In this document: positions 35,000 through 43,248 of the stretch, in pieces
Layout: each line of letters opens with the position of its first letter
Position numbering within the stretch: position 1 is the stretch's first letter
NCBI RefSeq assembly: GCF_004014715.1
Contig: NZ_CP034834.1
Location: 1,054,001 to 1,118,000 of the forward strand
Length of the DNA stretch: 64,000 nucleotides
DNA from: Pseudoalteromonas sp. R3
GTDB lineage: Bacteria > Pseudomonadota > Gammaproteobacteria > Enterobacterales > Alteromonadaceae
Reading direction: 5' to 3'
The notes under the pieces: generated by a model
What the model was told of the DNA's origin: nothing
Seen by the model: the letters and a program-made list of their open reading frames with translations, nothing else
Databases searched by the model: none
Translations under genes and position numbers: made by a program

Positions 35000-35717
35000 T
35001 TCGGTGGTGATCACACTTAACCAATGTTTACCTGTGGCGGTTGTATGGGTCTTGTTATCAGCAACTGGCAAAACAGTGATGACCACTCAACAGGCACTGC
35101 ACGGTATTATATTGGGTGCATTAGGTTGTTTGACTTTACTGATGACAGCAGCAGATATTTCTGTCTGGTGGGGTTATCGAGGTCTGGAATTGTGCCAGAT
35201 TATGCTCTTAATAGCCTTGTTTGTTGGCATATCCGGCCATTACATTCATGGCAGTGAGTTGGCGCGGGTGTTTAGTGTGGCAGCAGCATTGACGCTCTAT
35301 TTGAGCAGCTTTTTTACTTATTTCAATAGTTACTGGCAGGCTGATGCCGTATTTTCGTTGGCTTTGGGGGCTGGCCTGGGTATCAGTATTTGTGCCAGCT
35401 TTGCAATACTACTCTATTTTTCACTGCTCTGGGCGACCAGAAATATCATGGCTTTGGTGAGCATATTTGTTGCTTTGCATAGTGCCAGTAAACTGGTATT
35501 TGCCTGTGATTTGGCTGCGCAAATAGACATTATTCCTGCTTATCCCGCGCTTTTTGATCTACGAAATTGGGTAAGTGAAGACAGTGTAGGTGGTCGTATC
35601 CTGAAAGTATTGTTTGGTTATGAAGCGACACCGGGCATATGGTCTATCCTGGCGTTGACAGCAGGCGCAGGGATTTTTTGGATTGCTAACAACTGGAGGT
35701 GCAGGCGTGCGGCATAA
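34989..35717 (+). CDS. FTR1-family iron-permease-like membrane protein lacking the REGLE motif
   Basis: The 242-residue protein has about seven hydrophobic segments. Its start MLLNSVVITLNQCLPVAVVW lines up with the first helix of FTR1 permeases, but where those have R-E-x-L-E it has N-Q-C-L-P. The C-terminal part retains the family phrase LFDLRNWVSEDSVGGRILKVLFGYEATPG. A second conserved spot reads YRGLELCQ. It therefore belongs to FTR1 by descent but lacks the acidic iron-binding motif of the first helix, so iron transport is doubtful. GGAGCAGCAGC precedes ATG 34989, which lies within the end of the cupredoxin gene; a longer frame from 34887 has no such support. Confidence 0.75.
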   Translation: MLLNSVVITLNQCLPVAVVWVLLSATGKTVMTTQQALHGIILGALGCLTLLMTAADISVWWGYRGLELCQIMLLIALFVGISGHYIHGSELARVFSVAAALTLYLSSFFTYFNSYWQADAVFSLALGAGLGISICASFAILLYFSLLWATRNIMALVSIFVALHSASKLVFACDLAAQIDIIPAYPALFDLRNWVSEDSVGGRILKVLFGYEATPGIWSILALTAGAGIFWIANNWRCRRAA

Positions 35718-36426
35718 CTTAGTATTGAACACAGTGTTGACAGGGTGTCTGGCCTGGCTACTGATGATGTCACCGACTGCCTCGGCAGATGGTATGGTGG
35801 TCGACAAAGTATATCATCCCTATGTGCTGCCGTTGGAGCGCGAGGTAGAGTGGCGATTACTATCAAGACAAAGTGATCAAGGCAATATTCTGGCACAGCG
35901 GCTTGGACTGGGGTGGAGCCTGACCGAAACCATGACCATAGAAGGCTACGCCATTGGTGAGCGTGATCAGGATGATAATTTTGATATGGCTGCCTATGAA
36001 GCCGAGGTACGCTGGCAGTTAGTCGAGCAAGGTCGATACTGGGCAGACTGGGGTTTGTTGTTTGAATATGAAAAGCGCCATAAAGAATCGGCTTACGAGG
36101 CGACGGTTGGTTTGTTGTTCGAAAAAGAGTTTGGTCGTAACAGTCTGACGTTGAATGCCTTTATAGTCAGAGAATGGGGACAGATGATCAGTAATGAGTG
36201 GGAGTCTGAATTCCGAGCTCAGTATCGTTATCGCTGGATGAGTGCTTTTCAGCCTGCAATTGAAATCTACAGTGGAGAGGACTATTTAGGTGTAGGCCCC
36301 GCTGTGATTGGGTTGCACCGCTTCCAGGGGCAGAAACAGCTGAAGTGGGAAATTGGTTTTGTTACTGAACTGAGCCAGGTAAGTAAAGACCACAGCTTCA
36401 GGCTTGCACTGGAGTTTGAATTTTAA
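35707..36426 (+). CDS. Outer-membrane-type beta-barrel-like protein, function unknown
   Basis: From GTG 35707 the product is 239 residues, with a signal peptide ending near PTASADG. The mature part alternates polar and aromatic residues in strand-length runs (VEWRLLSRQ, LGLGWSLTETMTIEGYAIGE, WADWGLLFEYEKR, FRAQYRYRWMSAFQPAIEIYSGE) and ends LALEFEF with a terminal phenylalanine, the outer-membrane barrel signal. A GGAGG site lies 7 bases upstream of the start, which overlaps the permease gene by 11 bases. It is presumably the outer-membrane partner of the cupredoxin and FTR1-like pair. I cannot name a family. Confidence 0.72.
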   Translation: MRHNLVLNTVLTGCLAWLLMMSPTASADGMVVDKVYHPYVLPLEREVEWRLLSRQSDQGNILAQRLGLGWSLTETMTIEGYAIGERDQDDNFDMAAYEAEVRWQLVEQGRYWADWGLLFEYEKRHKESAYEATVGLLFEKEFGRNSLTLNAFIVREWGQMISNEWESEFRAQYRYRWMSAFQPAIEIYSGEDYLGVGPAVIGLHRFQGQKQLKWEIGFVTELSQVSKDHSFRLALEFEF

Positions 36427-36504
36427 ATTGGCGGGTTCAGGCTATACTCAAAGAGCAAGCCTGCAAGGTATGTTATCAGAAAAGGGCTTGCCAGGAGCTG
36501 GCAC

Positions 36505-37731
36505 GTGAACACCAACACTATATCAGACGAACTGGTTGTACAATGGAATGAGCTCTTAACTCGGGTGGCTGAGTTGCTGGAGGTGCCTGTTGCATTGATC
36601 ATGAAGCTCAATGGTTCCCACCTGAGCGTGTTTAATAAAAGCCTCAACAGTAAAAACCCTTACGAGATTGGTGACAGTGAATGCTGGGACCAGTCAGGGC
36701 TTTATTGTGAAACAGTGATAAAAACACAGCATGAGTTATTTGTACCCAACGCCCTCAAAGATCCAATCTGGGATCATAACCCAGATATCAAACTAGGCAT
36801 GATAGCTTATCTTGGTTTGCCAATTAAGAATGTTGATGACTCTGTTTTTGGCACAGTATGTGTGCTAGATGACAAAGAAAACACCTTTGATGGCAAAACC
36901 AGAGCCATGCTCAGCTCACTGAAACATTTGTTTGAATTGCAATTGAGAATGCTGGCGGAGCAAAAGGAGCAAGATCATAAAGAGGCATTCAAAGAGCAGA
37001 CATTAATGACCATGGGACTGGCCCATGAACTCAATACACCACTGGGTGTGAGTGTGACGTCTGCATCTATGTTGGTCGAGTCGGCCGGTAAGCTTTTACA
37101 AGCATTAGATGACGGGCCTGAGTCTGTGGATGAAGTCCGCAAACAGGCGGATTGCATTGGTCAGGCTGCAGCCATACTGGCACGCAATCTTTATCAGATT
37201 GACGATAAAATTGACCGGCTTAAACAGTCTATTGTGCAGTGTCACAATGGGGTTTCGACAGTATGCCGTATTGCAGACGTTTTTAATTCGCTGGCAGAAG
37301 TATGGGCACCCTCTCTGGCAGAGAAAGAAATCACCCTGAAAATTGATATCGACTCAAGCGCAGACGTATTATTACATCTCAAGCCCGCAAGTTTAATCGA
37401 AGCGCTCAACCATCTGATTACCAACGCAATTGAACATGCATTTGATGGCGTTGAGGAACCAAAGATCAGAATTGGCGCCAAGGTTAAAAATCAGGAGCTC
37501 AAGCTCAGAGTCAGTGATAATGGCGCTGGCGTAAACCTGATACACCCGGAAGATATTTTTGCACCATTTTATTCAACTAAGAAGCAGGTTGCAGGGTCAG
37601 GTTTAGGTTTGGCACATGTTAAGCGTATTGCTCTGAATGATCTGGCTGGGACAGTGTACGTCAGTCGTTATCAAAATGGCTTAAGCATAGTACTACGATT
37701 TCCTGTTTCCGGGCCGATAGCGCAACCTTGA
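36505..37731 (+). CDS. GAF-domain sensor histidine kinase (soluble)
   Basis: The 408-residue protein has no transmembrane segment. A GAF domain spans about residues 8-150 (VALIMKLNGSHLSVF, GLYCETVI, YLGLPIKN, FGTVCVLD), then a dimerisation helix with MGLAHELNTPLGVSVTSA as the H-box, and an HATPase domain with HLITNAIEHAF, VSDNGAGV and GSGLGLAHVKRI. The start is GTG 36505 behind AGGAG. It follows the OMP-like gene by 78 bases and has no adjacent response regulator, so the partner must lie elsewhere or be the regulator at 32.7 kb. Confidence 0.9.
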   Translation: MNTNTISDELVVQWNELLTRVAELLEVPVALIMKLNGSHLSVFNKSLNSKNPYEIGDSECWDQSGLYCETVIKTQHELFVPNALKDPIWDHNPDIKLGMIAYLGLPIKNVDDSVFGTVCVLDDKENTFDGKTRAMLSSLKHLFELQLRMLAEQKEQDHKEAFKEQTLMTMGLAHELNTPLGVSVTSASMLVESAGKLLQALDDGPESVDEVRKQADCIGQAAAILARNLYQIDDKIDRLKQSIVQCHNGVSTVCRIADVFNSLAEVWAPSLAEKEITLKIDIDSSADVLLHLKPASLIEALNHLITNAIEHAFDGVEEPKIRIGAKVKNQELKLRVSDNGAGVNLIHPEDIFAPFYSTKKQVAGSGLGLAHVKRIALNDLAGTVYVSRYQNGLSIVLRFPVSGPIAQP

Positions 37732-37750
37732 TCTGACAGTCAAATAGGGG

Positions 37751-38425
37751 CTATAAGCCCTTTTGTGCCTTGACGGTTGCAATAGCCAAAGATATTTCTG
37801 CCGCCACTGATGCATGCTTTTTATGCAGGACATGATAGGCTTTTGAGCTAAACAAGTGATGCACATTTAAATGAGCAAGCGAGTCGGGTAGCGGCCACTG
37901 AGTTGATACCACAAAGATTGCATAATCGAAACGATGCAGATTGAGCAGCTCGGGTAACTTGCCTAAGTTATTAATCTGATAAAACTGATTTCTTTGTGCT
38001 TGAGGATACTTGGTGAGCAGCACACGCTTTGATTGATCGGTAGCGACTATCGTACTTGGTGTTGCCACCAACACAGAGTTGTCGCAAGGTACACTTGTGA
38101 CGCACAAGAGGACAAAGTCAACCTCGGTCAATGCCGGACCCACAGAGATAACATCTTTGAAAGGTGCGAATATCTCCTGTGCCAGAATGACGTCGCCATC
38201 GGTATGCTCTGCCGTAATTTCGTGCAACACACGGTGCGCGGGCATGGCAATAAAGTTGGCTTTGATACCTGCCTGAGCATACGCTGCCCGAATTAATGGC
38301 AAGGCCTGATCGCGGACGCTGGGATGTTGCAGGTAAGATATGGTTAATGGTGTAGCCCCAACTGATGCACTGGAAGCGCATAACACAACAACCCAGATTA
38401 TTAACAAAAAAATTTCTTTGAGCAT
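37751..38425 (-). CDS. Exported substrate-binding-like protein (SBP type 3 fold)
   Basis: The 224-residue protein has a signal peptide (about residues 1-23) and the two-lobe outline of SBP_bac_3 proteins: LTISYLQHPSVRDQALPLIRAAYAQAG at the start, MPAHRVLHEITAEHTDGDVILAQE in lobe 1, and LLNLHRFDYAIFV in lobe 2. No ABC permease or ATPase is nearby. In Alteromonadales many such orphan proteins occur and may be sensors or scavengers rather than transporter subunits. It converges with the GAF kinase gene. Confidence 0.75.
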   Translation of the reverse strand: MLKEIFLLIIWVVVLCASSASVGATPLTISYLQHPSVRDQALPLIRAAYAQAGIKANFIAMPAHRVLHEITAEHTDGDVILAQEIFAPFKDVISVGPALTEVDFVLLCVTSVPCDNSVLVATPSTIVATDQSKRVLLTKYPQAQRNQFYQINNLGKLPELLNLHRFDYAIFVVSTQWPLPDSLAHLNVHHLFSSKAYHVLHKKHASVAAEISLAIATVKAQKGL

Positions 38426-38639
38426 AAAACGCGCCTTAGTGGATCTGCGCAGAATTATACCCAGTTTAGTTGCAAAGCATAGTCTCCAAAGGTGTTATAT
38501 CCGGTTAAATTAACCACAATTTGCCCTCGATCATAGTCCTGTCAAATAGCTAAGATAAAAAAGGTACACCCTTGTCTCCTCTGCCTTCAAAGCGACTTGT
38601 TTGTGTCATCAAGAATTAACAAATATGATTAAAAATTAG

Positions 38640-38667
38640 TTGACTTAGAGGGGCAGCCCGATAAGAT
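38640..38667 (+). promoter_or_regulatory. Candidate sigma-70 promoter for the cold-shock gene
   Basis: TTGACT at 38640-38645 and TAAGAT at 38662-38667 are separated by 16 bases. Transcription from here would leave a leader of about 220 bases before the cold-shock ORF, in the range known for cspA-type genes. By eye only. Confidence 0.45.
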
Positions 38668-38763
38668 GAACGTAGACAGAATTTGGGTCAGTGTTTATAA
38701 ATCTCCATTACGTTGTTGTATAAGTTTTTGCTTGTAGTAGTACCGTCCTGAAGTTTTATCACC

Positions 38764-38815
38764 GGCAAAATTTAGGTCTATGCGCCCACATGGGCATAGG
38801 TTTGCCAGTTTTTTG
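38764..38815 (+). terminator. Nested hairpin with T-run in the cold-shock leader (terminator or RNA switch)
   Basis: An outer stem GGCAAA (38764-38769) pairs with TTTGCC (38801-38806). An inner stem CTATGCGCCC (38778-38787) pairs with GGGCATAG (38792-38799) with one bulged G. A run of six T follows at 38809-38814. It has the form of an intrinsic terminator about 80 bases before the start codon, so it could attenuate cold-shock transcription, end a short leader RNA, or fold differently at low temperature. Confidence 0.55.
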
Positions 38816-38893
38816 TATAGAAGGATCCTTTGCAACAGGGCAGAGGTTAGCTTTTAGGGATTGGCATCATTTTAATATTCAGGATTTACTATT

Positions 38894-39103
38894 ATGTCTA
38901 ATACTTTAACAGGTACCGTAAAGTGGTTTAACGAATCAAAAGGTTTTGGTTTCATCGCTCAGGAAAATGGCCCAGATGTATTCGCACACTTCAGTGCAAT
39001 CAAAGGTGACGGTTTCCGCACCCTTGCTGAAGGCGAGCGTGTTGAGTTTAAACTGACTCAAGGCCAGAAAGGTCCTCAGGCAGAAGAAATCGTTAAGCTG
39101 TAA
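38894..39103 (+). CDS. CspA-family cold-shock protein
   Basis: The 69-residue protein is a single cold-shock domain with RNP1 (KGFGFIAQ) and RNP2 (DVFAHFSAI) motifs and the usual start [12 protein letters not shown] and end [10 protein letters not shown]. It binds single-stranded RNA and DNA and melts secondary structure in cold or growth transitions. It has a long upstream leader with a strong hairpin and a classical terminator immediately downstream, so it is a monocistronic gene. Confidence 0.97.
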   Translation: MSNTLTGTVKWFNESKGFGFIAQENGPDVFAHFSAIKGDGFRTLAEGERVEFKLTQGQKGPQAEEIVKL

Positions 39104-39129
39104 TTAAAAGCTTAATACCCTGAGAGAAA

Positions 39130-39153
39130 AAGCAGGCTAAGGCTTGCTTTTTT
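39130..39153 (+). terminator. Rho-independent terminator of the cold-shock gene
   Basis: AAGCAGGC (39130-39137) pairs with GCTTGCTT (39142-39149, one G-T pair) around a TAAG loop, followed by a run of T. It lies 26 bases after the stop codon. Confidence 0.85.
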
Positions 39154-39238
39154 GTACCTGTTATCCACTTAGCATACCTTTCAATTAACAGCCTGTGATA
39201 AGATCGCATCATTAATAATTCCTGATGTGTTTTATTCC

Positions 39239-39742
39239 ATGGATCTGACCCAATTCTGGCAGCTCATTGCCATTGACAACCAAAGCAAAGATAAAACGGC
39301 GCAACTAAAAACCAGGCTGGAAACACTGTCTGATACAGACATTGCCGATTTTGACACACACTACAGCAAGCAACTCAGACGCTTATGGCACTGGGATATC
39401 TGGGGTGCAGCCTATGTGACCTGCGGCTGCAATAGTGAATATGATTTCCTGGATTTCTGCAACTGGTTGCTAACCCAGGGAGAAGCCGTGGTAGAACAAG
39501 TGCTGACCCAGCCAGATACACTGGCAAGCATTGAAGACATTCCCCTGCGCGATAACCTGCCTTACCCTTACTGCGACGAACTGGACCTGACAGCAGGCTT
39601 GCTCTACGAGCAAAAAACGGAGCAGGAGCTGCCCTATCACAATACTGTGAACTATGCGCCACAGGGCAAACAGTTTAAAAATAAACCCAAAGTGTTAAAG
39701 CAAACCTACCCACACTTATTTGCTAAGTATTGGCAGGGGTGA
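39239..39742 (+). CDS. DUF4240 domain protein
   Basis: From ATG 39239 the protein is 167 residues. It follows the DUF4240 pattern: LTQFWQLIAIDNQ at the start, then LRRLWHWDIWGAAYVTCGCNSEYDFLDFCNWLLTQGEAVVEQVL and PDTLASIEDIP. The family is of unknown function and is scattered across bacteria, often near polymorphic toxin or immunity loci, but no toxin gene adjoins this one. A GTG at 39227 opens the frame four codons earlier. No clear ribosome site is seen for either start. Confidence 0.78.
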   Translation: MDLTQFWQLIAIDNQSKDKTAQLKTRLETLSDTDIADFDTHYSKQLRRLWHWDIWGAAYVTCGCNSEYDFLDFCNWLLTQGEAVVEQVLTQPDTLASIEDIPLRDNLPYPYCDELDLTAGLLYEQKTEQELPYHNTVNYAPQGKQFKNKPKVLKQTYPHLFAKYWQG

Positions 39743-39918
39743 AATTCGCCAAAACCGCCGAGAGCCTGACTGTGCCTGATTCGTTTTCGGTGATATACCG
39801 CAGAGCTTAAGTTACAAAATGCAGGCACAAAATGCGCCTCCCTCACATATAGACAGCCACGGTCAAAGAGGCGCAAGGCCAAATTAGACTTTGTACACCC
39901 GGTGCATATTTTTGTATG

Positions 39919-39930
39919 GTGCTTAAGTAC
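39919..39930 (+). repeat. Near-palindromic 12-mer, copy 1 (possible operator)
   Basis: GTGCTTAAGTAC, which differs from its own reverse complement at two symmetric positions. The same 12-mer recurs 157 bases downstream at 40076. Confidence 0.45.
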
Positions 39931-40075
39931 AACAAAAGAAAATAGCTTTCTATTAAAGTCATGGTGGACTATTCTTAGCCAACTGAAATATCTACTAACT
40001 TATTTACTTGTAGAGTCTTGTCATTTCAATAACAGCAGCAATCTCCCCTGAGTGTGTAAAATACCATTTTAAATA

Positions 40076-40087
40076 GTGCTTAAGTAC
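40076..40087 (+). repeat. Near-palindromic 12-mer, copy 2 (possible operator)
   Basis: Identical to the copy at 39919-39930, and lies 240 bases before the metalloprotease start. A pair of identical near-palindromes suggests a regulator-binding site. Confidence 0.45.
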
Positions 40088-40326
40088 CGTTTTGTTTACT
40101 TCAGCCGATCGCGTTCCAAGTACAGAAGTGAACATGAAATTTTAACAGGTTGTTTGTTTTTTGTTTCATTGTGAGTGTTTGTACATTACGCTTTTATGAC
40201 GTAACGAAATAGGCTTGAATACTCAATTACAAGTCGCAATGACCTCATGATGATAGCGACAGCCCGTTTCAAGCTTAAAAGGAAAACATCTAGTATATAA
40301 ACAGTACGTATTCAGGGAGAGAGTGA

Positions 40327-43158
40327 ATGCCTATTATTAAAGCCTTTTTGGCGGCCTTTCTGTGTTGGTTCAGTTGTGTTAACTACGCTGAGATGCAGTG
40401 GATCGATACACACTCATTATTGAATCAGCAACACTTGTGGCATGAAATTGAACATGAACTGCACAAGCAGACTCGAACCTTTGCCCTTTCAACGAATGCG
40501 GACAAAGCGGAAAAAGGATTAAGTTATCAACGTATAAAAACGATAGGAAGTACCAAACGCTTTGAGCATTATCAGGTTTTTTATCGTGACATACCGGTGA
40601 TAGGAGCTCAGTTTGTCCTCGTCAAAGACGGCACTGATAAAGTCGTGCAGGGTCTGGGTGTGACCTTGAGAGCACAAGAGGTGATGAGTGCCACCGATGG
40701 GCGTTACTTCCACATGCCTCTGACAGATATAGACCAGAAGCTGGTATCAGGAGCAGGCATAGCTTCCGGGACGAAATTACAACATCTCAAGCGTGCGTAT
40801 TTGACTTGGCAAGGCCGTTTAGTTGGTGTGTTTCAGGTTACCGCCACTTCGAAAGAGGGCGTACGTATACTTACCATCGACGCGGACACTCTGAATGTAC
40901 TTAAATCTGAGTTGGGGACCGTTCACGTTTCTAGTAATGAGCGAGACGTTAAAAAGCTTTCCAGTGACGAACAATATGTTGCTGCCGGAGGTATCGGCGG
41001 AAACGAGAAAATGGGGGCTATTTGCTATTCACCACAACCTTCAACAATGGAGGCTTGCCTCAGGTATCAATATGATGAAACGACCGGCGCTTCAACTGAG
41101 TTGCTATTCAATGATATCAGCGACACGGGTCGCCCGCTCATTTTTGCAGATTTCGAGGGTTACCCGTTTGTTGTCAGAAAAGAGGGGAGACGTTGTTTTT
41201 TAGAAAACCCGTATGTGCAGACGATTGACTATTCTTCGCACCATACTAATTCTTTTATGTACGGTTGTGATGGGTATTACGAGTATTTTAATGGTGCCGA
41301 TGTCGATACAGACTATTTTGACTATTTTAGTTACGGTCCATTAAATGACGCTCATTTTTACGGTGGGCTCACCATGCAGTTTTTCCATAAACATCTGAAT
41401 GAACTATTTCCAAATCAAGAATCCGATTGCCCCATTAATGGTTATTGTCTCCAGACACTCAAACAAAGAGTAAGAAACAACACCTTTGGTATGAACAGGG
41501 CTTATTGGGACGGTGCCTATGTCAATTATGGAACTGGATACTATGGCTATAGCCATTATTCGCTTACTACGGCTAGTATAGTTGCTCATGAGGCTGCACA
41601 CGCACTGACACACTGGAATAGTCAGCTGGAAAATAGCGGGGAAGCAGGTGCTTTTAATGAAGCGTTTTCTGATATTAACAGTGTTGCGGTTTTGGATTAC
41701 TTGCAACGTAAAGCAACGGGTAGTTTTAGTACTTCAGAATCATTTCTAACTCAAGTACTGGATGGTACAGCGCACCCGCAAGCCGACAAAAAGTGGTGGA
41801 TGGGTTGGGATGTGCGAGTCCAGGATGTAGGAGAGCGCTACTTCGCTCTGCCGTCTCTTGATGGCAGCAGCATTGACCACCTGAGTGCTTATCGTGCCAA
41901 CATGTCTCGCTATGACGTGGGGGGGATTTTCAGAAAAGCATTTTATGAATTAGTAAAAACTTATGGTTGGACGATAGAAGAGGCATTTAAACTATTTTTA
42001 ACCGCCAATATTGCATGTTTGCCCGCCAACGCCAGTTTAGATGATACTGCAACTTGCCTGATGTTGGTTGCTCACTCAAGCAATGTGAGTATGTTAGCAG
42101 AGGAAGTACAGAAGAATGTTGATGGGGCGTTGCATCTGGTGGGGCTGGTGGCACAATCGTCAGAAATATCTAGTCTACCGGTTACTGCTGTGCCGCAGTA
42201 TGACGAGTTCAGATATTTAATTGAGACGCTACCTATTAGTGAAATAGAACGCATCGTTGTGGACTGGGGGGATGGGACTACAGAACGTTGGGAGCGCAAC
42301 GCAGGTCATGCAATTTATCCTTTCTTACATAGGGGGCATAACGTTGCGCCAGATCAGCTTCTGCGTTTTAAGCTCAAAGTTGTGCACAGCAATGGAGAGG
42401 AGTTGCTTGCCTATAGGGATTATTATTCACATCCTTTAGGTGTGGTTTGTTCGCCGAGGATAGGGAATGAAAAAACTGAGCTGATGGATATCGTGACTAT
42501 TAATCAACAGAGCTTGTCACTGCAACCACAAAGCTACCAGGAGATTCTGGACCAGCCTCTGAATATGTACCTTGAGCAAGAGAACTCGATCGAGTTAGGT
42601 CCCAGAACTGTAGGTCAAAAAGTGACGGTATTGATCGATACAAACCACAATGGTGCCTACGAAGAACAAGAAGTTTATGTAGAAGAATGGGCTAAGGGCA
42701 ATGAACGTATTATTTTGAATTTGCCTGATGGTGCCTTACCGGGCCAAATGATGATGCGAGTGTCTGTTGGAGATAGTTACAGCCATATATATAGCTGCGG
42801 TGGTATTGGTGAGGGGCAAATCTTTGATATAAAAGTCGACTTTTCAAATGCAGGCGAGTGGTCGCCTACTAACTTTAGCTTCGAAACTGACGGCAGCAAC
42901 AAAGTTAAATTCCTCAACAGTTTTGTGCAAAGCAAGGCGCAACCCTCGGATGACTTTGACCAACCTGTACTAGCAAATGATTCAGCGTATATTTCCGGTT
43001 CAAGTGGTATTCCCTATCCTCTAAGTTTTCAGACTTGCTTTGAATTGGTATCTGAACAAAGTTCTCAACGCTATACATATAGTGAATTATTCAACTTATT
43101 TGCCTGTCAAACAAAAAAAGCCATACCTCGAACCTACAACATGTTCCATCCGACTTAA
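40327..43158 (+). CDS. Secreted M4-type (thermolysin-like) metalloprotease with PKD-like and GEVED-like C-terminal regions
   Basis: The 943-residue protein has a signal peptide (about 1-21), an FTP-like propeptide region (about 50-205) and an M4 catalytic domain. The zinc motif HEAAH is at residues 421-425 and the third ligand E445 (in NEAFSD) follows with the canonical 20-residue spacing. Where M4 enzymes have the catalytic histidine before the SSGV segment, this one reads SRYDVGGIFRKAFY, with Tyr529 at that place by ungapped alignment. A PKD-like segment (VVDWGDGTTERW) and a GEVED-like region (VLIDTNHNGAYEEQE to GEGQIFDI) follow. AGGGAGAG precedes the start. The substrate is presumably host or environmental protein. 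Confidence 0.85.
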   Translation: MPIIKAFLAAFLCWFSCVNYAEMQWIDTHSLLNQQHLWHEIEHELHKQTRTFALSTNADKAEKGLSYQRIKTIGSTKRFEHYQVFYRDIPVIGAQFVLVKDGTDKVVQGLGVTLRAQEVMSATDGRYFHMPLTDIDQKLVSGAGIASGTKLQHLKRAYLTWQGRLVGVFQVTATSKEGVRILTIDADTLNVLKSELGTVHVSSNERDVKKLSSDEQYVAAGGIGGNEKMGAICYSPQPSTMEACLRYQYDETTGASTELLFNDISDTGRPLIFADFEGYPFVVRKEGRRCFLENPYVQTIDYSSHHTNSFMYGCDGYYEYFNGADVDTDYFDYFSYGPLNDAHFYGGLTMQFFHKHLNELFPNQESDCPINGYCLQTLKQRVRNNTFGMNRAYWDGAYVNYGTGYYGYSHYSLTTASIVAHEAAHALTHWNSQLENSGEAGAFNEAFSDINSVAVLDYLQRKATGSFSTSESFLTQVLDGTAHPQADKKWWMGWDVRVQDVGERYFALPSLDGSSIDHLSAYRANMSRYDVGGIFRKAFYELVKTYGWTIEEAFKLFLTANIACLPANASLDDTATCLMLVAHSSNVSMLAEEVQKNVDGALHLVGLVAQSSEISSLPVTAVPQYDEFRYLIETLPISEIERIVVDWGDGTTERWERNAGHAIYPFLHRGHNVAPDQLLRFKLKVVHSNGEELLAYRDYYSHPLGVVCSPRIGNEKTELMDIVTINQQSLSLQPQSYQEILDQPLNMYLEQENSIELGPRTVGQKVTVLIDTNHNGAYEEQEVYVEEWAKGNERIILNLPDGALPGQMMMRVSVGDSYSHIYSCGGIGEGQIFDIKVDFSNAGEWSPTNFSFETDGSNKVKFLNSFVQSKAQPSDDFDQPVLANDSAYISGSSGIPYPLSFQTCFELVSEQSSQRYTYSELFNLFACQTKKAIPRTYNMFHPT

Positions 43159-43176
43159 TTGAATGAATTGTTGTAG

Positions 43177-43205
43177 GGTTTCGCCAGCATATCGTTGGCG
43201 AGACC
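43177..43205 (+). other. Inverted repeat after the metalloprotease gene
   Basis: GGTTTCGCCA (43177-43186) pairs with TGGCGAGACC (43196-43205, one G-T pair) around a 9-base loop. A second small repeat GAGCA-CT-TGCTC follows directly. There is no T-run, so it may be a weak terminator, a processing site or a stabiliser between the two genes. Confidence 0.45.
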
Positions 43206-43248
43206 TGAGCACTTGCTCAAATAACTCTCCATATTAAGGGAATAAAAT

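Larger units (their letters stand above)
38426..38893. other. Intergenic region upstream of the cold-shock gene, contains leader and promoter
   Basis: This 468-base stretch has no ORF of note. Its right half is expected to be a long cold-shock 5' leader; it holds the promoter-like elements at 38640-38667 and the hairpin with T-run at 38764-38815 listed separately. The left part carries the promoter of the reverse-strand substrate-binding-like gene. Confidence 0.6.
39743..40326. other. Intergenic region of 584 bp with two copies of a 12-base near-palindrome
   Basis: No gene is visible. The region lies upstream of the metalloprotease gene and contains the identical near-palindrome GTGCTTAAGTAC at 39919-39930 and 40076-40087. 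The last 150 bases are AT-rich and should contain the promoter of the secreted-protein locus. Confidence 0.55.
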
